Assembly: GCF_014349155.1 (NCBI RefSeq)
Contig: NZ_JACSIT010000138.1
Span: 23,926 to 87,925, forward strand
Length of the DNA stretch: 64,000 nt
Direction of reading: 5' to 3'
Origin: Neolewinella lacunae
GTDB taxonomy: Bacteria > Bacteroidota > Bacteroidia > Chitinophagales > Saprospiraceae
A program made the position numbers and the translations under genes. Under the pieces are notes generated by a model. The model was not told the origin of the DNA. It searched no databases and saw only the letters and a list, made by a program, of their open reading frames with translations. Shown in pieces: positions 33,501-41,710 of this stretch (position 1 is its first letter; each line of letters opens with the position of its first letter).

Positions 33501-36364
33501 GGTACGCGTACCGCCGCCCCGAACCAGCGGTAATGGTAAAAAAAATTTTCAGCGCAAGCGAAGTTCCCCACCGTTTTCCGGAGGAAACTTCCGGGCGTTT
33601 ACAAGTCTTCGGCCTACCCAAAGAGATTTCGCGGGTGATCATTGCCGAGGTTAAACAAGACCGTTATTACCAGCTCAACCTCAAGCAGCCGAACCGCCTC
33701 ACACCGGGTTGGTACGATATACTTTATCATTTTCCCAATGATTCCGTTCGCCACCAGCGGATCGACTTACCGCCGGATAGCCTCTTGCTGCTGGTGTACC
33801 GGGAAGGACAGACCCAATTTTATAGTTACTTCTCGGAGAAGGAGGGTTACTCGGAGGCGAGGCCTAAATACGTAGCGCCGGTGGTCCATTATCCGGATTT
33901 TATTTTCACTGGCAGCGTGGTTAGTGGTCGGGTCGTGGACCAGGACGGCGAACCCTTAGCTTGGGCTACGGTGCTGTTGGAAGAAATGAATACGGGAGTG
34001 GTTACGGACGTGGACGGGCATTTTGTAATCAAAGTACCGAGTACTCCTTATACCCTTCGGTTCTTATACACTGGCTTTGTGCAACAGCAATTGGTAATGT
34101 CTTCTCCATCCCTCCAGGGCCAGTATTTGGAGGTCATTATGGAGGAAGGTGTTAACAACCTTGATGCAGTAGTCGTAAGCGCATTCAGTGTCCCATCGAT
34201 TGAGCAAGACCACACCACGGTAACCAGTTTAGCAGCTAGGGTTGCAGGAGTAGAGATAGCGGATATCAACCTCCGTAGTTCTCGCATCAACGCCAAAGAC
34301 TTATTCGTTGATGGGCTACGGGTTTCGAGCGACGAGGTACCGGACTCCGCCTCATCCCAAACGGAGGATCCGGCATTAACTGGCGCTCTGCTTTCTGTGG
34401 GTAATGTACGCAGTAATTTTGCGGATTACGCCGCCTTTGTGCCGGATTTACGGACGGATGCGCGGGGACGGGCGGAGTTTGACATCCACTTCCCGGATGA
34501 TATAACGGCTTGGAATACCTTGGCGGTGGGCCAAGACCGCCGCCGCCGGGTGGGACTTGCCCAGGCCCAAACGATGGCCTTCCTGCCCTTGCAGGCCCAG
34601 CTTTACCTGCCCCGCTTTCTGGTGGAAGGAGATGAGAGCGAGGCCTTGGCATTGGCCATTAATCGGGAGGAAGCCGAGAAACGCGTCCGGTTCAGTTTCC
34701 GGGGGGATGGCCAGGCGGTGCAGCAGCGGGATTCGCTTTTGGGGCGGTCCTTATCCTTTAGTTACCCCATCCTGGCTGCGGCGGGGCTGGATAGTATGCA
34801 CTACCAGTTTGACCTTCAGTCGCTGGCCAGCGATGGAGAAGGCGATGGAGAAACGCGAGCGGTACCGGTCTATCCTAGGGGGACGGAAATGGTCAACGGC
34901 GCGCTCTTGTTGTTCAACGATCAGGAGATGATCTTGCCGGATAGCTTCATCGACCCTGCACGAGGGCCGGTGACTTTGCGGCTGCCCGGCAACCGTTTGG
35001 CGCAGCTACTGGCGGAGGTGGATCACCTGATCGAATACCCCTACGAATGCGTGGAACAAACGGCCAGCCGCCTCATTGGGCTCCTCGCCCTGGAACGGAT
35101 CGCGAAAGCCGGGGGCAAGGTAGCCGGGCCAGACCCGAGAATAAACAGAATGATCCGTCGGCTGGAAAAACTGCGCCGGGATGACGGGGGCTTTGGATGG
35201 TGGGGTGGTTCCGCTACTGCTTCGCCCTGGATCAGCAACCACGTTTATACCGCCCTTGCTGCGGCCAATGCCCAGGGCTATGCCGTTGCTGACCAGACCG
35301 GTACGCGTCGTTATTTGTTGAGTGAGGCGGCCCAGTTGCCCGTGCGGGATCAGCTGCAGATTGCCCTCACCCTGGCTGAAAACGGCTTCCCTCCCACTGC
35401 TGCGGAGATGCAGCGCCTGGATACCTTTTCCCGGCCCAATGACTACACCCTCCTGGCCATTACCCGCTTGCAGCAATTGTGGGGAGACACGGTAGACATC
35501 CAGCGTCTTTTGGACAGTTCCCGCCAGCACGCCGCTTTGGGCCGTTACTGGGGAGAGCGTCGTTTCCAGTTTTACCGCCAGCCCTTAAACGATCGCTTGG
35601 CCTGCGGGCTAATGGCCAGGCGCATTCTCTCCGCTGCGGGGCGCAAGGCAGAGGCGGACGAAACCGTCAATTATCTCCTGGGACAAACGGCTACGGGCGC
35701 GCAACGGGGCAGTCAGCCATTGCTGGGGGCAAACACCTTGGAATCTGCCCGGCTCGTGGCCGACCTGCTGCCTTACTTACTGGCGGAAGACGAGGTGCTG
35801 GCTCCGCCCACCGTACGGATCACCAGTAAACAGGGGATGGTCGAAGCAAAGGACTTCCCTTTCCAGCTCACCCTCGCCCCGGAGGATGTAGCCGGGTTGA
35901 AGCTGCAACGCACGGGCTCCGGCCCTATGCCCCTAGCGCTTTACCAGCGTTGGTTTGAAACGACGCCGGAGGCCTCACAACGGGGTTTTCAACTCACTGC
36001 TCGTTTGACGGACCATCGCACCCGCGTCCGCGCCCAATTGACGAAAGGGAAAACGGCTTATTTGGAAGTAAGCCTGACCAGCCAGGCCGACGCCGATTAC
36101 GTGCTGCTGGAAATTCCGATTCCTGCGGGGTGTAGCTACCACGACCGGGAGGAACCCAAGGGCCCCTTCGCCGTCCACCGGGAGTACCGTCGTGACCGGG
36201 TAGCGATTTTTTGTGAACGCTTGCCGGCGGGTACCCACACCTACCGGGTAGCATTGGCACCGCGCTTTTCGGGATCTTATACCATCAATCCCCCCCGCGC
36301 CGAAATGCAGTACCTCCCCGTAGTGAATGGCAATGGGGCGCTGCGCGAAGTTTTTGTGGAATAG
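30527..36364 (+). CDS. α2-macroglobulin family protein with SusC-like N-terminal module
   Basis: A 1945-residue exported protein; start at 30527 gives the signal peptide MQQWLLPILLLFSAIAVGQ. MG-type β-sandwich domains come first (GYVTTNQPKYRPTDTLRISAYL is the MG2 mark, ~230). A carboxypeptidase-regulatory-like domain starts at ~1129 (SGRVVDQDGEPLAWATVLLE) and runs into a short plug-like piece (VVVSAF to FVDGLRV, ~1268). The A2M domain follows (DITAWNTLAVGQD), with the thioester motif CVEQTASR, Cys ~1508, and the α/α toroid (GFGWWGG). Bacterial A2Ms trap proteases. Residues ~398-448 come from an inserted MITE-like element, in frame. Two copies of the 16-bp motif lie at 32084 and 32348. No pbpC gene is adjacent. 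Confidence 0.94.
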   Translation: MQQWLLPILLLFSAIAVGQSFDFPATTTRIYPIPASTVGGLLSGQILAENLPDPGEPYPANTLHVDLPPGHYLEVRLSAENVAYEYFNTYRYTFSAEEHRGKFHLRVHDATGSPRSDAEVLADGHPVRYAKKHGAYRRRDWKIDEVRIVVDQDTLFYLVEEGFKKSRFRHDLSHVTRNIPAYVILTPYRITRNSYRYLKGGIAHGNWSMYNYPFRRTIQRTINPPRPVAGYVTTNQPKYRPTDTLRISAYLTKPSGRPLVADSIDLSIFLHRPYQRVLERKIGRTTRGRYELTMPLPAAWEMDRKYNIEFSLPGIMRREVSPDISFRLEDYELAEYELDVTASTDARLPGTAWLDLATKDSNGQPLPDGQLTLTVLLDRIAALADTVGLTLPDTLYTRVCNLIQNALTVTVPLEKLITTFKTSSYVFTREPKNGEQISRQITHPTLYTYREATDNRVKRRIVLPDSLFPAGYSLEVKVKTQLSGPSGEYVEKTSPLVVDRRFPQVPRLELDGPSLHLFLAPAAAPAPATLLTINAQGDTVVTAITLPHRLKLDHQQRQYTLQYQEQSVQQVLRKLRPTDEKLVRWAQDTLFIQFTNPHQQEVFWELRARTQVLGEGDGAKMDYVQAGFAPGTELQLRYRYLAGGTWVFGEETLVAPDPTLLSPDPQQLSIALEHPEKVRPGQTVRVALTATDQRGRPASGVRLTAATYNARFDGLPSSMPTYTTRQRPERQRQSYQIKDIHLKGNRVPPYWAITRTGLDTSLAYQLRYPTAEFSLLRSLDTIVPAGSPQAHFAPFILKDHRPIPLSLVYADDRLVYFHHPNITTPYSIPVDSGWHHIVLRTQHHRYEKDLYFPARQQSIVSFASEQWLAAGWQRTEMKKPTQEEVNSVHNRVFALTGMDAPGDFHFRTGGGTMIQSGRASRGGYWAPLGLATANNRIDFWMPNGDSVQLTYEPQALYQIKTERDRLYPLAPELILSTLRKPGEAPTSPGIPRYAYRRPEPAVMVKKIFSASEVPHRFPEETSGRLQVFGLPKEISRVIIAEVKQDRYYQLNLKQPNRLTPGWYDILYHFPNDSVRHQRIDLPPDSLLLLVYREGQTQFYSYFSEKEGYSEARPKYVAPVVHYPDFIFTGSVVSGRVVDQDGEPLAWATVLLEEMNTGVVTDVDGHFVIKVPSTPYTLRFLYTGFVQQQLVMSSPSLQGQYLEVIMEEGVNNLDAVVVSAFSVPSIEQDHTTVTSLAARVAGVEIADINLRSSRINAKDLFVDGLRVSSDEVPDSASSQTEDPALTGALLSVGNVRSNFADYAAFVPDLRTDARGRAEFDIHFPDDITAWNTLAVGQDRRRRVGLAQAQTMAFLPLQAQLYLPRFLVEGDESEALALAINREEAEKRVRFSFRGDGQAVQQRDSLLGRSLSFSYPILAAAGLDSMHYQFDLQSLASDGEGDGETRAVPVYPRGTEMVNGALLLFNDQEMILPDSFIDPARGPVTLRLPGNRLAQLLAEVDHLIEYPYECVEQTASRLIGLLALERIAKAGGKVAGPDPRINRMIRRLEKLRRDDGGFGWWGGSATASPWISNHVYTALAAANAQGYAVADQTGTRRYLLSEAAQLPVRDQLQIALTLAENGFPPTAAEMQRLDTFSRPNDYTLLAITRLQQLWGDTVDIQRLLDSSRQHAALGRYWGERRFQFYRQPLNDRLACGLMARRILSAAGRKAEADETVNYLLGQTATGAQRGSQPLLGANTLESARLVADLLPYLLAEDEVLAPPTVRITSKQGMVEAKDFPFQLTLAPEDVAGLKLQRTGSGPMPLALYQRWFETTPEASQRGFQLTARLTDHRTRVRAQLTKGKTAYLEVSLTSQADADYVLLEIPIPAGCSYHDREEPKGPFAVHREYRRDRVAIFCERLPAGTHTYRVALAPRFSGSYTINPPRAEMQYLPVVNGNGALREVFVE
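31717..31859. mobile_element. MITE-like element, 143 bp, inserted in frame in the A2M gene
   Basis: Perfect 17-bp terminal inverted repeats (TAGGGTGTGTAATCTGA at 31717-31733; its complement at 31843-31859) enclose an A/T-rich core with a second inverted pair (TAACTAC/GTAGTTA). CCTTATACAC lies directly on both sides (31707-31716, 31860-31869), or 11 bp counting the shared A. Element plus duplication is 153 bp = 51 codons with no stop, so TLYT is repeated at both edges and the host frame is kept. Removing it would restore DTLYTYREATDN. The ends resemble those of 1393-1663. Confidence 0.85.
32084..32099 (+). repeat. Dispersed 16-bp motif, GCACCTGCGGCCGCGC
   Basis: Exact copy, variable base G, in the A2M gene, encoding APAAAP in a loop. 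Confidence 0.9.
32348..32363 (-). repeat. Dispersed 16-bp motif, GCACCTGCGTCCGCGC
   Basis: Exact copy, variable base T, in the A2M gene. The coding strand reads ARTQVL. Confidence 0.9.
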
Positions 36365-36449
36365 CGGGAACCTGCTTTAACCTTAGATTGAACCCTTGTA
36401 ATAAACACAACTAATTGGTTTTCAACGGCCTTTGGAAGGTGGTTCGGTC

Positions 36450-36540
36450 GTGGACAATACCCCACTACTGAACCAAAAAACCATTGCGGTCTAAGCATCT
36501 GAAAACCAGCGCATATCTACGTTGCCTACCCCCCAACCTG
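36450..36540. repeat. ~90-bp convergent-gap repeat, copy B (partner 7783-7870)
   Basis: It starts GTGGACAATACC and ends CCCCCCAACCTG. It sits between the A2M stop and the NarL-type regulator stop, the same convergent setting as copy A. Homology is continuous with substitutions throughout, so the copies are not recent duplicates. Confidence 0.8.
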
Positions 36541-36548
36541 ACGTTACG

Positions 36549-37181
36549 TTACCCCTCCCCACCCCGCAAAAAAAGATTAACCGCCTCTACCCGGTTAGCT
36601 ACCTGAAGGGCTTTGTAGATGGCGTGAACGTGTTGCTTTACCGTCCCTTCGGTGAGGTCGAGTTCCTCGGCGACTTCGCGGTTGGATTTGCCCTCGGCGA
36701 GTTTACTCAGGATGCTGTTTTGGCGGGGGGTGAGTTGATCCAAGGGGCGGTGGCTAACGGAGACGGATTCGCGCATGCTGGCCAGTACTTTGCGGGCCAT
36801 TTCGCGGCTCATGGGGGCACCCCCGGCACCCAGTTCCCGGATGGCGCGCATGACGCCGATGATGCCTTCGTTTTTCAGGATGTAGCCATCGGCCCCGAAG
36901 CGGAGGGCGTCAAAGAGTTTGTCTTCCGTATCGAAGACGGTATGCATCAGCATACGGGTAGCGGGTAGGAGGTCTTTGGCGCGCACCATACACTCAATAC
37001 CGTTCATTTTGGGCAGGCCGATATCCATCAAAACGATGTCGGGGCGGTCCGCGGCAGCGACCTCCAGAAAGGCTTCGGCGGAGTAGTACACGCCGGTGAG
37101 TTTCATTTCGGGGTCGCGATCAACGGCCCGGCCAATGCTATCGGCAATTTCCTGACGGTCTTCTACAATGGCTACTTTCAT
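36549..37181 (-). CDS. NarL/FixJ-family response regulator
   Basis: A 210-residue protein. The receiver domain has the acidic pocket VEDRQE, phospho-acceptor Asp in IVLMDIGLPKMNG (~53), Thr/His at LMHTVFD and Lys in YILKNEG. A LuxR-type helix-turn-helix follows at ~148-205 (LTPRQNSILSKLAEGKSNRE, then LTEGTVKQHVHAIYKAL). The gene is 19 bp downstream of the sensor kinase (37201-40182), its evident partner. The target genes are not identifiable. The sequence ends just inside the convergent repeat region shared with the A2M gene. Confidence 0.95.
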   Translation of the reverse strand: MKVAIVEDRQEIADSIGRAVDRDPEMKLTGVYYSAEAFLEVAAADRPDIVLMDIGLPKMNGIECMVRAKDLLPATRMLMHTVFDTEDKLFDALRFGADGYILKNEGIIGVMRAIRELGAGGAPMSREMARKVLASMRESVSVSHRPLDQLTPRQNSILSKLAEGKSNREVAEELDLTEGTVKQHVHAIYKALQVANRVEAVNLFLRGGEG

Positions 37182-37200
37182 AATTTGGATCGGTTTTTGT

Positions 37201-40182
37201 TTAAAGTCCTTCTTGTAAGGGCCAGGAGAGGCATAATCGGGTGCCTTGCCCCGGCGTGGACGCGATGGCTACGCGGGCACCAATGGAGTCCGCTTTTTCC
37301 TGCATATTATCGACGCCGTAGCCCCCCGTCCCCCTTTTTTTCTCACCGGGCTGAAAGCCTTTGCCGTTGTCGGTAACCTCTATGTGGAGGAGTTTATCCG
37401 TTTCGTGCATGGTTACCAGGACGTGGGTTGCCCCGGCGTGTTTGGCAATGTTGTGCCAGGCCTCCTTCACCACCAGGGTGAGGTTGCGTTTGTGGCGGCT
37501 GCTCAAGACGAAGGCAGGATTTTCAAGGGTCTCCTGGAATTGATAGTCGATGTGGCGATCCGCGAAAAACGCTTCTCCGGCGGCGCGGAGTTGCTCGCCG
37601 AGGTCGCAGAGGCTGACGCGGCGGTTATCGAGGGCAAAGATGATGTCTCGGACATTTTGCAAGGAGTTCCGGGAGAGTTCGTTGATGCGGGTAAGTTCCC
37701 TTTCGGTGGTGGGGTTGGCCTCAGTGAGGAGGAGTTCTTCGCTCAGGTAGAGGATGCTGGAAATTTGTCCGCCCAAATCATCGTGGACTTCGCCGGCGAT
37801 GCGGTCCCGCTCGGCGGCAATCCGGGCCTGGGCTTCTTGCAGGCGCTGCTGCTTGAGACGCTCCCGGTGGAGTAAGGCGGCGTAAATGGCGAACAAGATC
37901 ACGGCAATGGCGAGCACGGCCGCAATTCGGAACCAAGTCGTTTGCCAATAGGGGGGATTGATGCGAATGCGCAGGGTTTGTTCTCCCGCCGGCAAGCCGT
38001 AGGCATTGATGGCAGTCAGCCGGAGGGTGTACTCATCCGGGGGCAGGTTGGGATAGCGCACGGTGGTGCCCGGCAGTACCCGGATGGGCTGCTTATCGTA
38101 TTCCACCAGCTGGTACTCCAGTCCGCTGGCGGCTGAACTGTGCTGGCTGACGGTGGAGAGGCCAAAATCGAGGGTGTTTTGTCCGTAGGGCAGCACAATC
38201 CACTCCCCTTGCCGGGCGCTACTGTCGAGGCGGTACGGCCGGTCGTTGACCCGAAACTGGGTGAGGTAGGGGGTGGCGAGCGCCTCGGAAGTAACTGCTG
38301 CGGGATCGAAAGCGAGGATGCCCTGTTCCGTTCCCAGCCAGATTTCGCCATCGGGAAAAACAATGGGAGTAGCTCGGGAGAAGCGTTCGACGGGCAAGCC
38401 CACCGCCTGGGAAAAATAGGTATGCAGGCCGGTTGAAGGATCAAAGACAAAAAGGCCAATTTGAGTAGCGTACCAGATGCGGTGGTCTTTCCCTTCGGTG
38501 ATGGCCACGATGTTGAGTTCCCGGTTGTTGCCCGCGCCGTTGTAAAGCAGCACGGCGCTGGTATCTTTTAGGAGGTACAGGCCAGCACTCGTGCCGAGGT
38601 AAGTTTGGCCGCCGGCAGTTTGGGTCAGGCAATTTATTTCTGCGGGAAGGGGGATTTTGTGATCGACCCGCAGGCCCGACGCCGTCCAGGTGACGTGCCA
38701 GAGCCGCGTCCCCTGCACCACCAGGTAGAAGGTAGTATCCGTCAGGGGGAACAAAGAGGTAAACTGTTGGCCTTCCTCCAGCGCCAGGGGGTCGGTCGAT
38801 TCAGGGTCTTGCCCTAGTTTCCAGACCCGAGAATTGAGGAGAAAAATCGCCTCGCCGTCGGGGCCTTCGAATACGCCACGACCGATGGACTCCGGCACGG
38901 GCTCGGTCCGCCAGGCACCCGTGGAGAAATTGTAGATGGTCACGGCAGCTTGTCCGTGCAGGTAAGCGTTTTGGAATGAAGTAAAGATCAGGGGCCGGAA
39001 AAATCCGGGGGGAAGGTCAGCCCGCTCACTTAGGTCTTCCCAGGCAATGGCTTGGCTGGCCTGGCGAGTAGCAGCGTAAACTGCTCCGCCCCAGGTGGTC
39101 GCCAAAATTTCACCGTTAGGCAGCTGGCGTAAATCGGAAAGCCTCCCGGCCGGAGGACCCGCCAGCAGGCGGAAACTACCGGGCTGAAGATTGATGACCT
39201 CCAGCCCTTCCGTTGGCAGCGTGGCCCAAAGCGCGTTTTGGCCGTCAAAGTAGAGGTTTTCTACGGCATTTGAGCGGAGACCCATTGTTGCATCTACCAG
39301 CAAATGCGTTTGCAGATCGGGCAGGGAAAGTTGAAAGATTCCTTGTTCCTTCTGGTTGAAGTAGACCAACCGTCCAGGCCCCTTCGCCAGGCCGGTAATG
39401 CCTGCCCCGGCGGAGGGTATTTTACGTATGCGAGGCTCCGCCGGGGCTCCCGTCAGCAGCAGCAAGCCCTCATCGGTAGCCAATAGCACCGTATCCCGTC
39501 CCTGGGCTACGGTGCTGGTTACTTTATGGGGAAAGTTCAGGCTGAGAGGGGTCGCCGGTTTTTCGTCCTCTTGGATCCGGAAATATTCGAGCCCTGGCCC
39601 TATCCAGAGGCTTCCCAGGATGATGAATTGGCGGTTTGCCGCCGGAATCACGGTGAGGTGTACCGCAGCTGTTGGGCCTGCCAGCCTCCGGTAGCTGCCC
39701 GTATTTACGGCGTATGCCCAGAGCTGATCGGCCGCCCGCAGCCACAATTCCTGCTTTTGGTCGTCAAAATAAAAAGGCCGGTACTCTTCCGTCATCAACT
39801 GCCCATCGTGGCGGAGTTGTAGTGTCGTGAAGGCTTCCTGTTGGGGGTCGTAGGTGTGGAGCGCGGAGTAAGTAGAAAACCACAGCCGTCCAGAAGCATC
39901 GGGGAACATGGGACTTTGGACGTTCTGCGTATGCAAAATATCCGCCCGGGGGTCCTTGATCAGGACTTTCGTGGCCACGCTGCCGTCAAAACGCGTCAGG
40001 CCATTCGTCCCGCCGATCCAGCAGAAGCCATCGGGGGTACGCGAAACAAAACGCTGTTCTTCGGGCGTGGGCAATTGGGAACGTCCCAGGTGCGTCACAC
40101 TGGTTTGGGCCAGCACGCTGGAAGCTGGCAGCAAAAGCCCACAAAGCAAACTTGTTTTCAGCAAGGCCAGTACCCTCCTCAT
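37201..40182 (-). CDS. Sensor histidine kinase with β-propeller sensor (HisKA_3)
   Basis: A 993-residue inner-membrane kinase. A signal peptide (to VLAQ, ~26) precedes a long periplasmic region of propeller-type repeats (GFCWIGGTNGLTRFDG, GRLWFSTYSALHTYD, NALWATLPTEGLEVI) and a Y_Y_Y-like sandwich (YQLVEYDKQPIRVLPGTTV). One membrane helix lies at ~755 (IAAVLAIAVILFAIYAALL). The cytoplasmic part has the HisKA_3 motif DRIAGEVHDDLGGQ (His ~799) and an HATPase (KEAWHNIAKHAGATH, DNGKGF, GGYGVDNM). It phosphorylates the NarL-type regulator 19 bp downstream. Its start codon overlaps the stop of the unknown gene upstream by 4 bp. Confidence 0.95.
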   Translation of the reverse strand: MRRVLALLKTSLLCGLLLPASSVLAQTSVTHLGRSQLPTPEEQRFVSRTPDGFCWIGGTNGLTRFDGSVATKVLIKDPRADILHTQNVQSPMFPDASGRLWFSTYSALHTYDPQQEAFTTLQLRHDGQLMTEEYRPFYFDDQKQELWLRAADQLWAYAVNTGSYRRLAGPTAAVHLTVIPAANRQFIILGSLWIGPGLEYFRIQEDEKPATPLSLNFPHKVTSTVAQGRDTVLLATDEGLLLLTGAPAEPRIRKIPSAGAGITGLAKGPGRLVYFNQKEQGIFQLSLPDLQTHLLVDATMGLRSNAVENLYFDGQNALWATLPTEGLEVINLQPGSFRLLAGPPAGRLSDLRQLPNGEILATTWGGAVYAATRQASQAIAWEDLSERADLPPGFFRPLIFTSFQNAYLHGQAAVTIYNFSTGAWRTEPVPESIGRGVFEGPDGEAIFLLNSRVWKLGQDPESTDPLALEEGQQFTSLFPLTDTTFYLVVQGTRLWHVTWTASGLRVDHKIPLPAEINCLTQTAGGQTYLGTSAGLYLLKDTSAVLLYNGAGNNRELNIVAITEGKDHRIWYATQIGLFVFDPSTGLHTYFSQAVGLPVERFSRATPIVFPDGEIWLGTEQGILAFDPAAVTSEALATPYLTQFRVNDRPYRLDSSARQGEWIVLPYGQNTLDFGLSTVSQHSSAASGLEYQLVEYDKQPIRVLPGTTVRYPNLPPDEYTLRLTAINAYGLPAGEQTLRIRINPPYWQTTWFRIAAVLAIAVILFAIYAALLHRERLKQQRLQEAQARIAAERDRIAGEVHDDLGGQISSILYLSEELLLTEANPTTERELTRINELSRNSLQNVRDIIFALDNRRVSLCDLGEQLRAAGEAFFADRHIDYQFQETLENPAFVLSSRHKRNLTLVVKEAWHNIAKHAGATHVLVTMHETDKLLHIEVTDNGKGFQPGEKKRGTGGYGVDNMQEKADSIGARVAIASTPGQGTRLCLSWPLQEGL

Positions 40183-41261
40183 CCCTTATTTTTTCTACCC
40201 GCTCTGCCCGTAAGCCAGTACCAGAAATCGCGCAGACGGTCAAAAAAGTCTTTGTGGACCGGCGGAAGGCGTACGTCATGAGGCAGCTCCAATAGGACGG
40301 TATCCATACCATTAAACTTTTTACTGACCAGCGCGCTCCGGAGCTTTGATACCGCTATCTCATCCAAGCCCTGCTCCTCAGCTCTGGCGGCGGTGGCCAC
40401 CGCCTGGATGTAGTACCAGTAGTTGGGGCAAGGGGCCATCAAGGTGGCTTCGGGAAGGAACTGTACCGCGCCGCCCACGCCGCCACTGCCACCGCTTGCA
40501 GCGCTCTTTGCCACTCCGCCTTCGTTGCTTACCAGCGGCTCTACCTTCAGACTGAAGCCTTTGCTTCCTTCGGGCACGGGGAGTTGGGTGTGGGTGCCAA
40601 CCAACGTTTTTTCATCAATCACCATCAGGGGGTGCTGCATCGAGAGGAAGTTGACGCTGGCACCGCTGAAGAACAGGTCATTGTAGCCCTTCCCGCTTTG
40701 TCCTAAGTAGGTCTTCATCAGGTCCAGATCGGAACGGGACATGAAGGCCAGTTCCCCGTATATTTCGTATCCATCCAATCGGGCCAGGTGCAGCAAGGTA
40801 TCATCCACCATCGTGGGTTGAAGCAGGTCGAAGGCCTGGTTATAGTCAAGCGGGCCGGTTGAGGTCGAAATCCCCGTCATCCGGTTAGCGTAAATTTTGG
40901 GGCGAACCAGGCCTTCGCCCACCAATTTTACGTCGATGGCCAGGTTGGGACCATCAGCCACGAGGTTGATTTGGTTGATCTTGATGTCCTTGATCAGTAC
41001 GCTATCCGGAGCCGTGGCGCTGTACGGGGGAAAGAGGAATACCCAGCCCAGTGGTTTAGTGGATACACCTCCTTGTTGCGTATCCACTACGGAAGCCAGG
41101 AGGTCTCCGAGCTTGTTCAGGGTAAAACCAGCGGTAAACCGCATGGCTTCTGCCTCAACCTTGGTGGCAGCCAGGGAGGCGAAGCGTTCGGCGAGGCTTT
41201 GGTTGTTGAGGGGGGCGTAGTTCCCGCCCGCAGCAATGATGTGGGGATCCGTAATGGCCAT
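40179..41261 (-). CDS. Unknown protein co-transcribed with a two-component system
   Basis: A 360-residue protein I do not recognise. There is no signal peptide or membrane helix, so it is probably cytoplasmic. The text is mixed α/β: VEAEAMRFTAGFTLNKLGDL, IKDIKINQINLVADGPNLAI, DGYEIYGELAFMSRSDLDLM, VNFLSMQHPLMVIDEKTLVG. A glycine/serine stretch (KSAASGGSGGVGGAV, ~255) divides it, and a basic Trp-rich tail closes it (RLRDFWYWLTGRAGRKNKG). Its stop overlaps the start of the sensor kinase gene (ATGA), so expression is coupled and a role in that signalling chain is likely (inference). No catalytic motif is seen. Confidence 0.8.
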   Translation of the reverse strand: MAITDPHIIAAGGNYAPLNNQSLAERFASLAATKVEAEAMRFTAGFTLNKLGDLLASVVDTQQGGVSTKPLGWVFLFPPYSATAPDSVLIKDIKINQINLVADGPNLAIDVKLVGEGLVRPKIYANRMTGISTSTGPLDYNQAFDLLQPTMVDDTLLHLARLDGYEIYGELAFMSRSDLDLMKTYLGQSGKGYNDLFFSGASVNFLSMQHPLMVIDEKTLVGTHTQLPVPEGSKGFSLKVEPLVSNEGGVAKSAASGGSGGVGGAVQFLPEATLMAPCPNYWYYIQAVATAARAEEQGLDEIAVSKLRSALVSKKFNGMDTVLLELPHDVRLPPVHKDFFDRLRDFWYWLTGRAGRKNKG

Positions 41262-41639
41262 GGCTAGTCAGTGTATGGGAGTGTTATTTGAGAGTGGGAG
41301 AGCAATAATCCGGGGTAAAGATCGGAGCCAGTGACACTCGCCCCACCTTAACTTTGGTTATATACCGGTGTTCCCTGGCGTTGGACACCAAGACCTTGAA
41401 GCACTTACTGCTCAACGGGCAAGCCCCTCCTTTGTCATTACGAAAAGTACTGGAAATCCGGGGGATTTGCAAATGCCACTGGCCGGGGACTAACAAAAGT
41501 TATAGTCCGGCCTACCTCAGTCACCCCGAACTTTGGGTCCGTAAGCAGCTCAAGCCTTCCTCATCCGTTTTGTCTTGCTACCTGATAATCCCCTGAACAG
41601 TTCCCAACCCACCTGAAATCACTTTGCTCTAGTGTTAAC

Positions 41640-41669
41640 GCCATCCGTAACCCGGGTGGCTTTTTTTTT
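41640..41669 (+). terminator. Intrinsic terminator, plus strand
   Basis: Stem GCCATCCG/CGGGTGGC (8 bp, one G-U), loop TAACC, followed by nine T. On the minus strand there is no T-run, so the direction is clear. It ends a plus-strand transcript from 41262-41639 whose product is unknown. Confidence 0.8.
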
Positions 41670-41677
41670 GAGCGAAA

Positions 41678-41707
41678 ATGCCCCAGCACGGTGAAGTACT
41701 GGGGCAT
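41678..41707 (-). terminator. Terminator of the RNase G gene
   Basis: Arms ATGCCCCAG and CTGGGGCAT around a 12-base loop, 3 bp after the rng stop codon on the minus strand; TTTTCG follows directly. Confidence 0.75.
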
Positions 41708-41710
41708 CGC

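Larger units (their letters stand above)
41262..41710. other. Gap with two opposite terminators and possible plus-strand transcript
   Basis: 449 bp. The right end holds the rng terminator (minus) and, just before it, an independent hairpin plus T9 facing the plus strand. No convincing gene precedes that plus-strand terminator: the best frame is TTG-initiated, 41354-41596 (80 codons, no known motif). An RNA or small protein may be made here. Confidence 0.45.
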
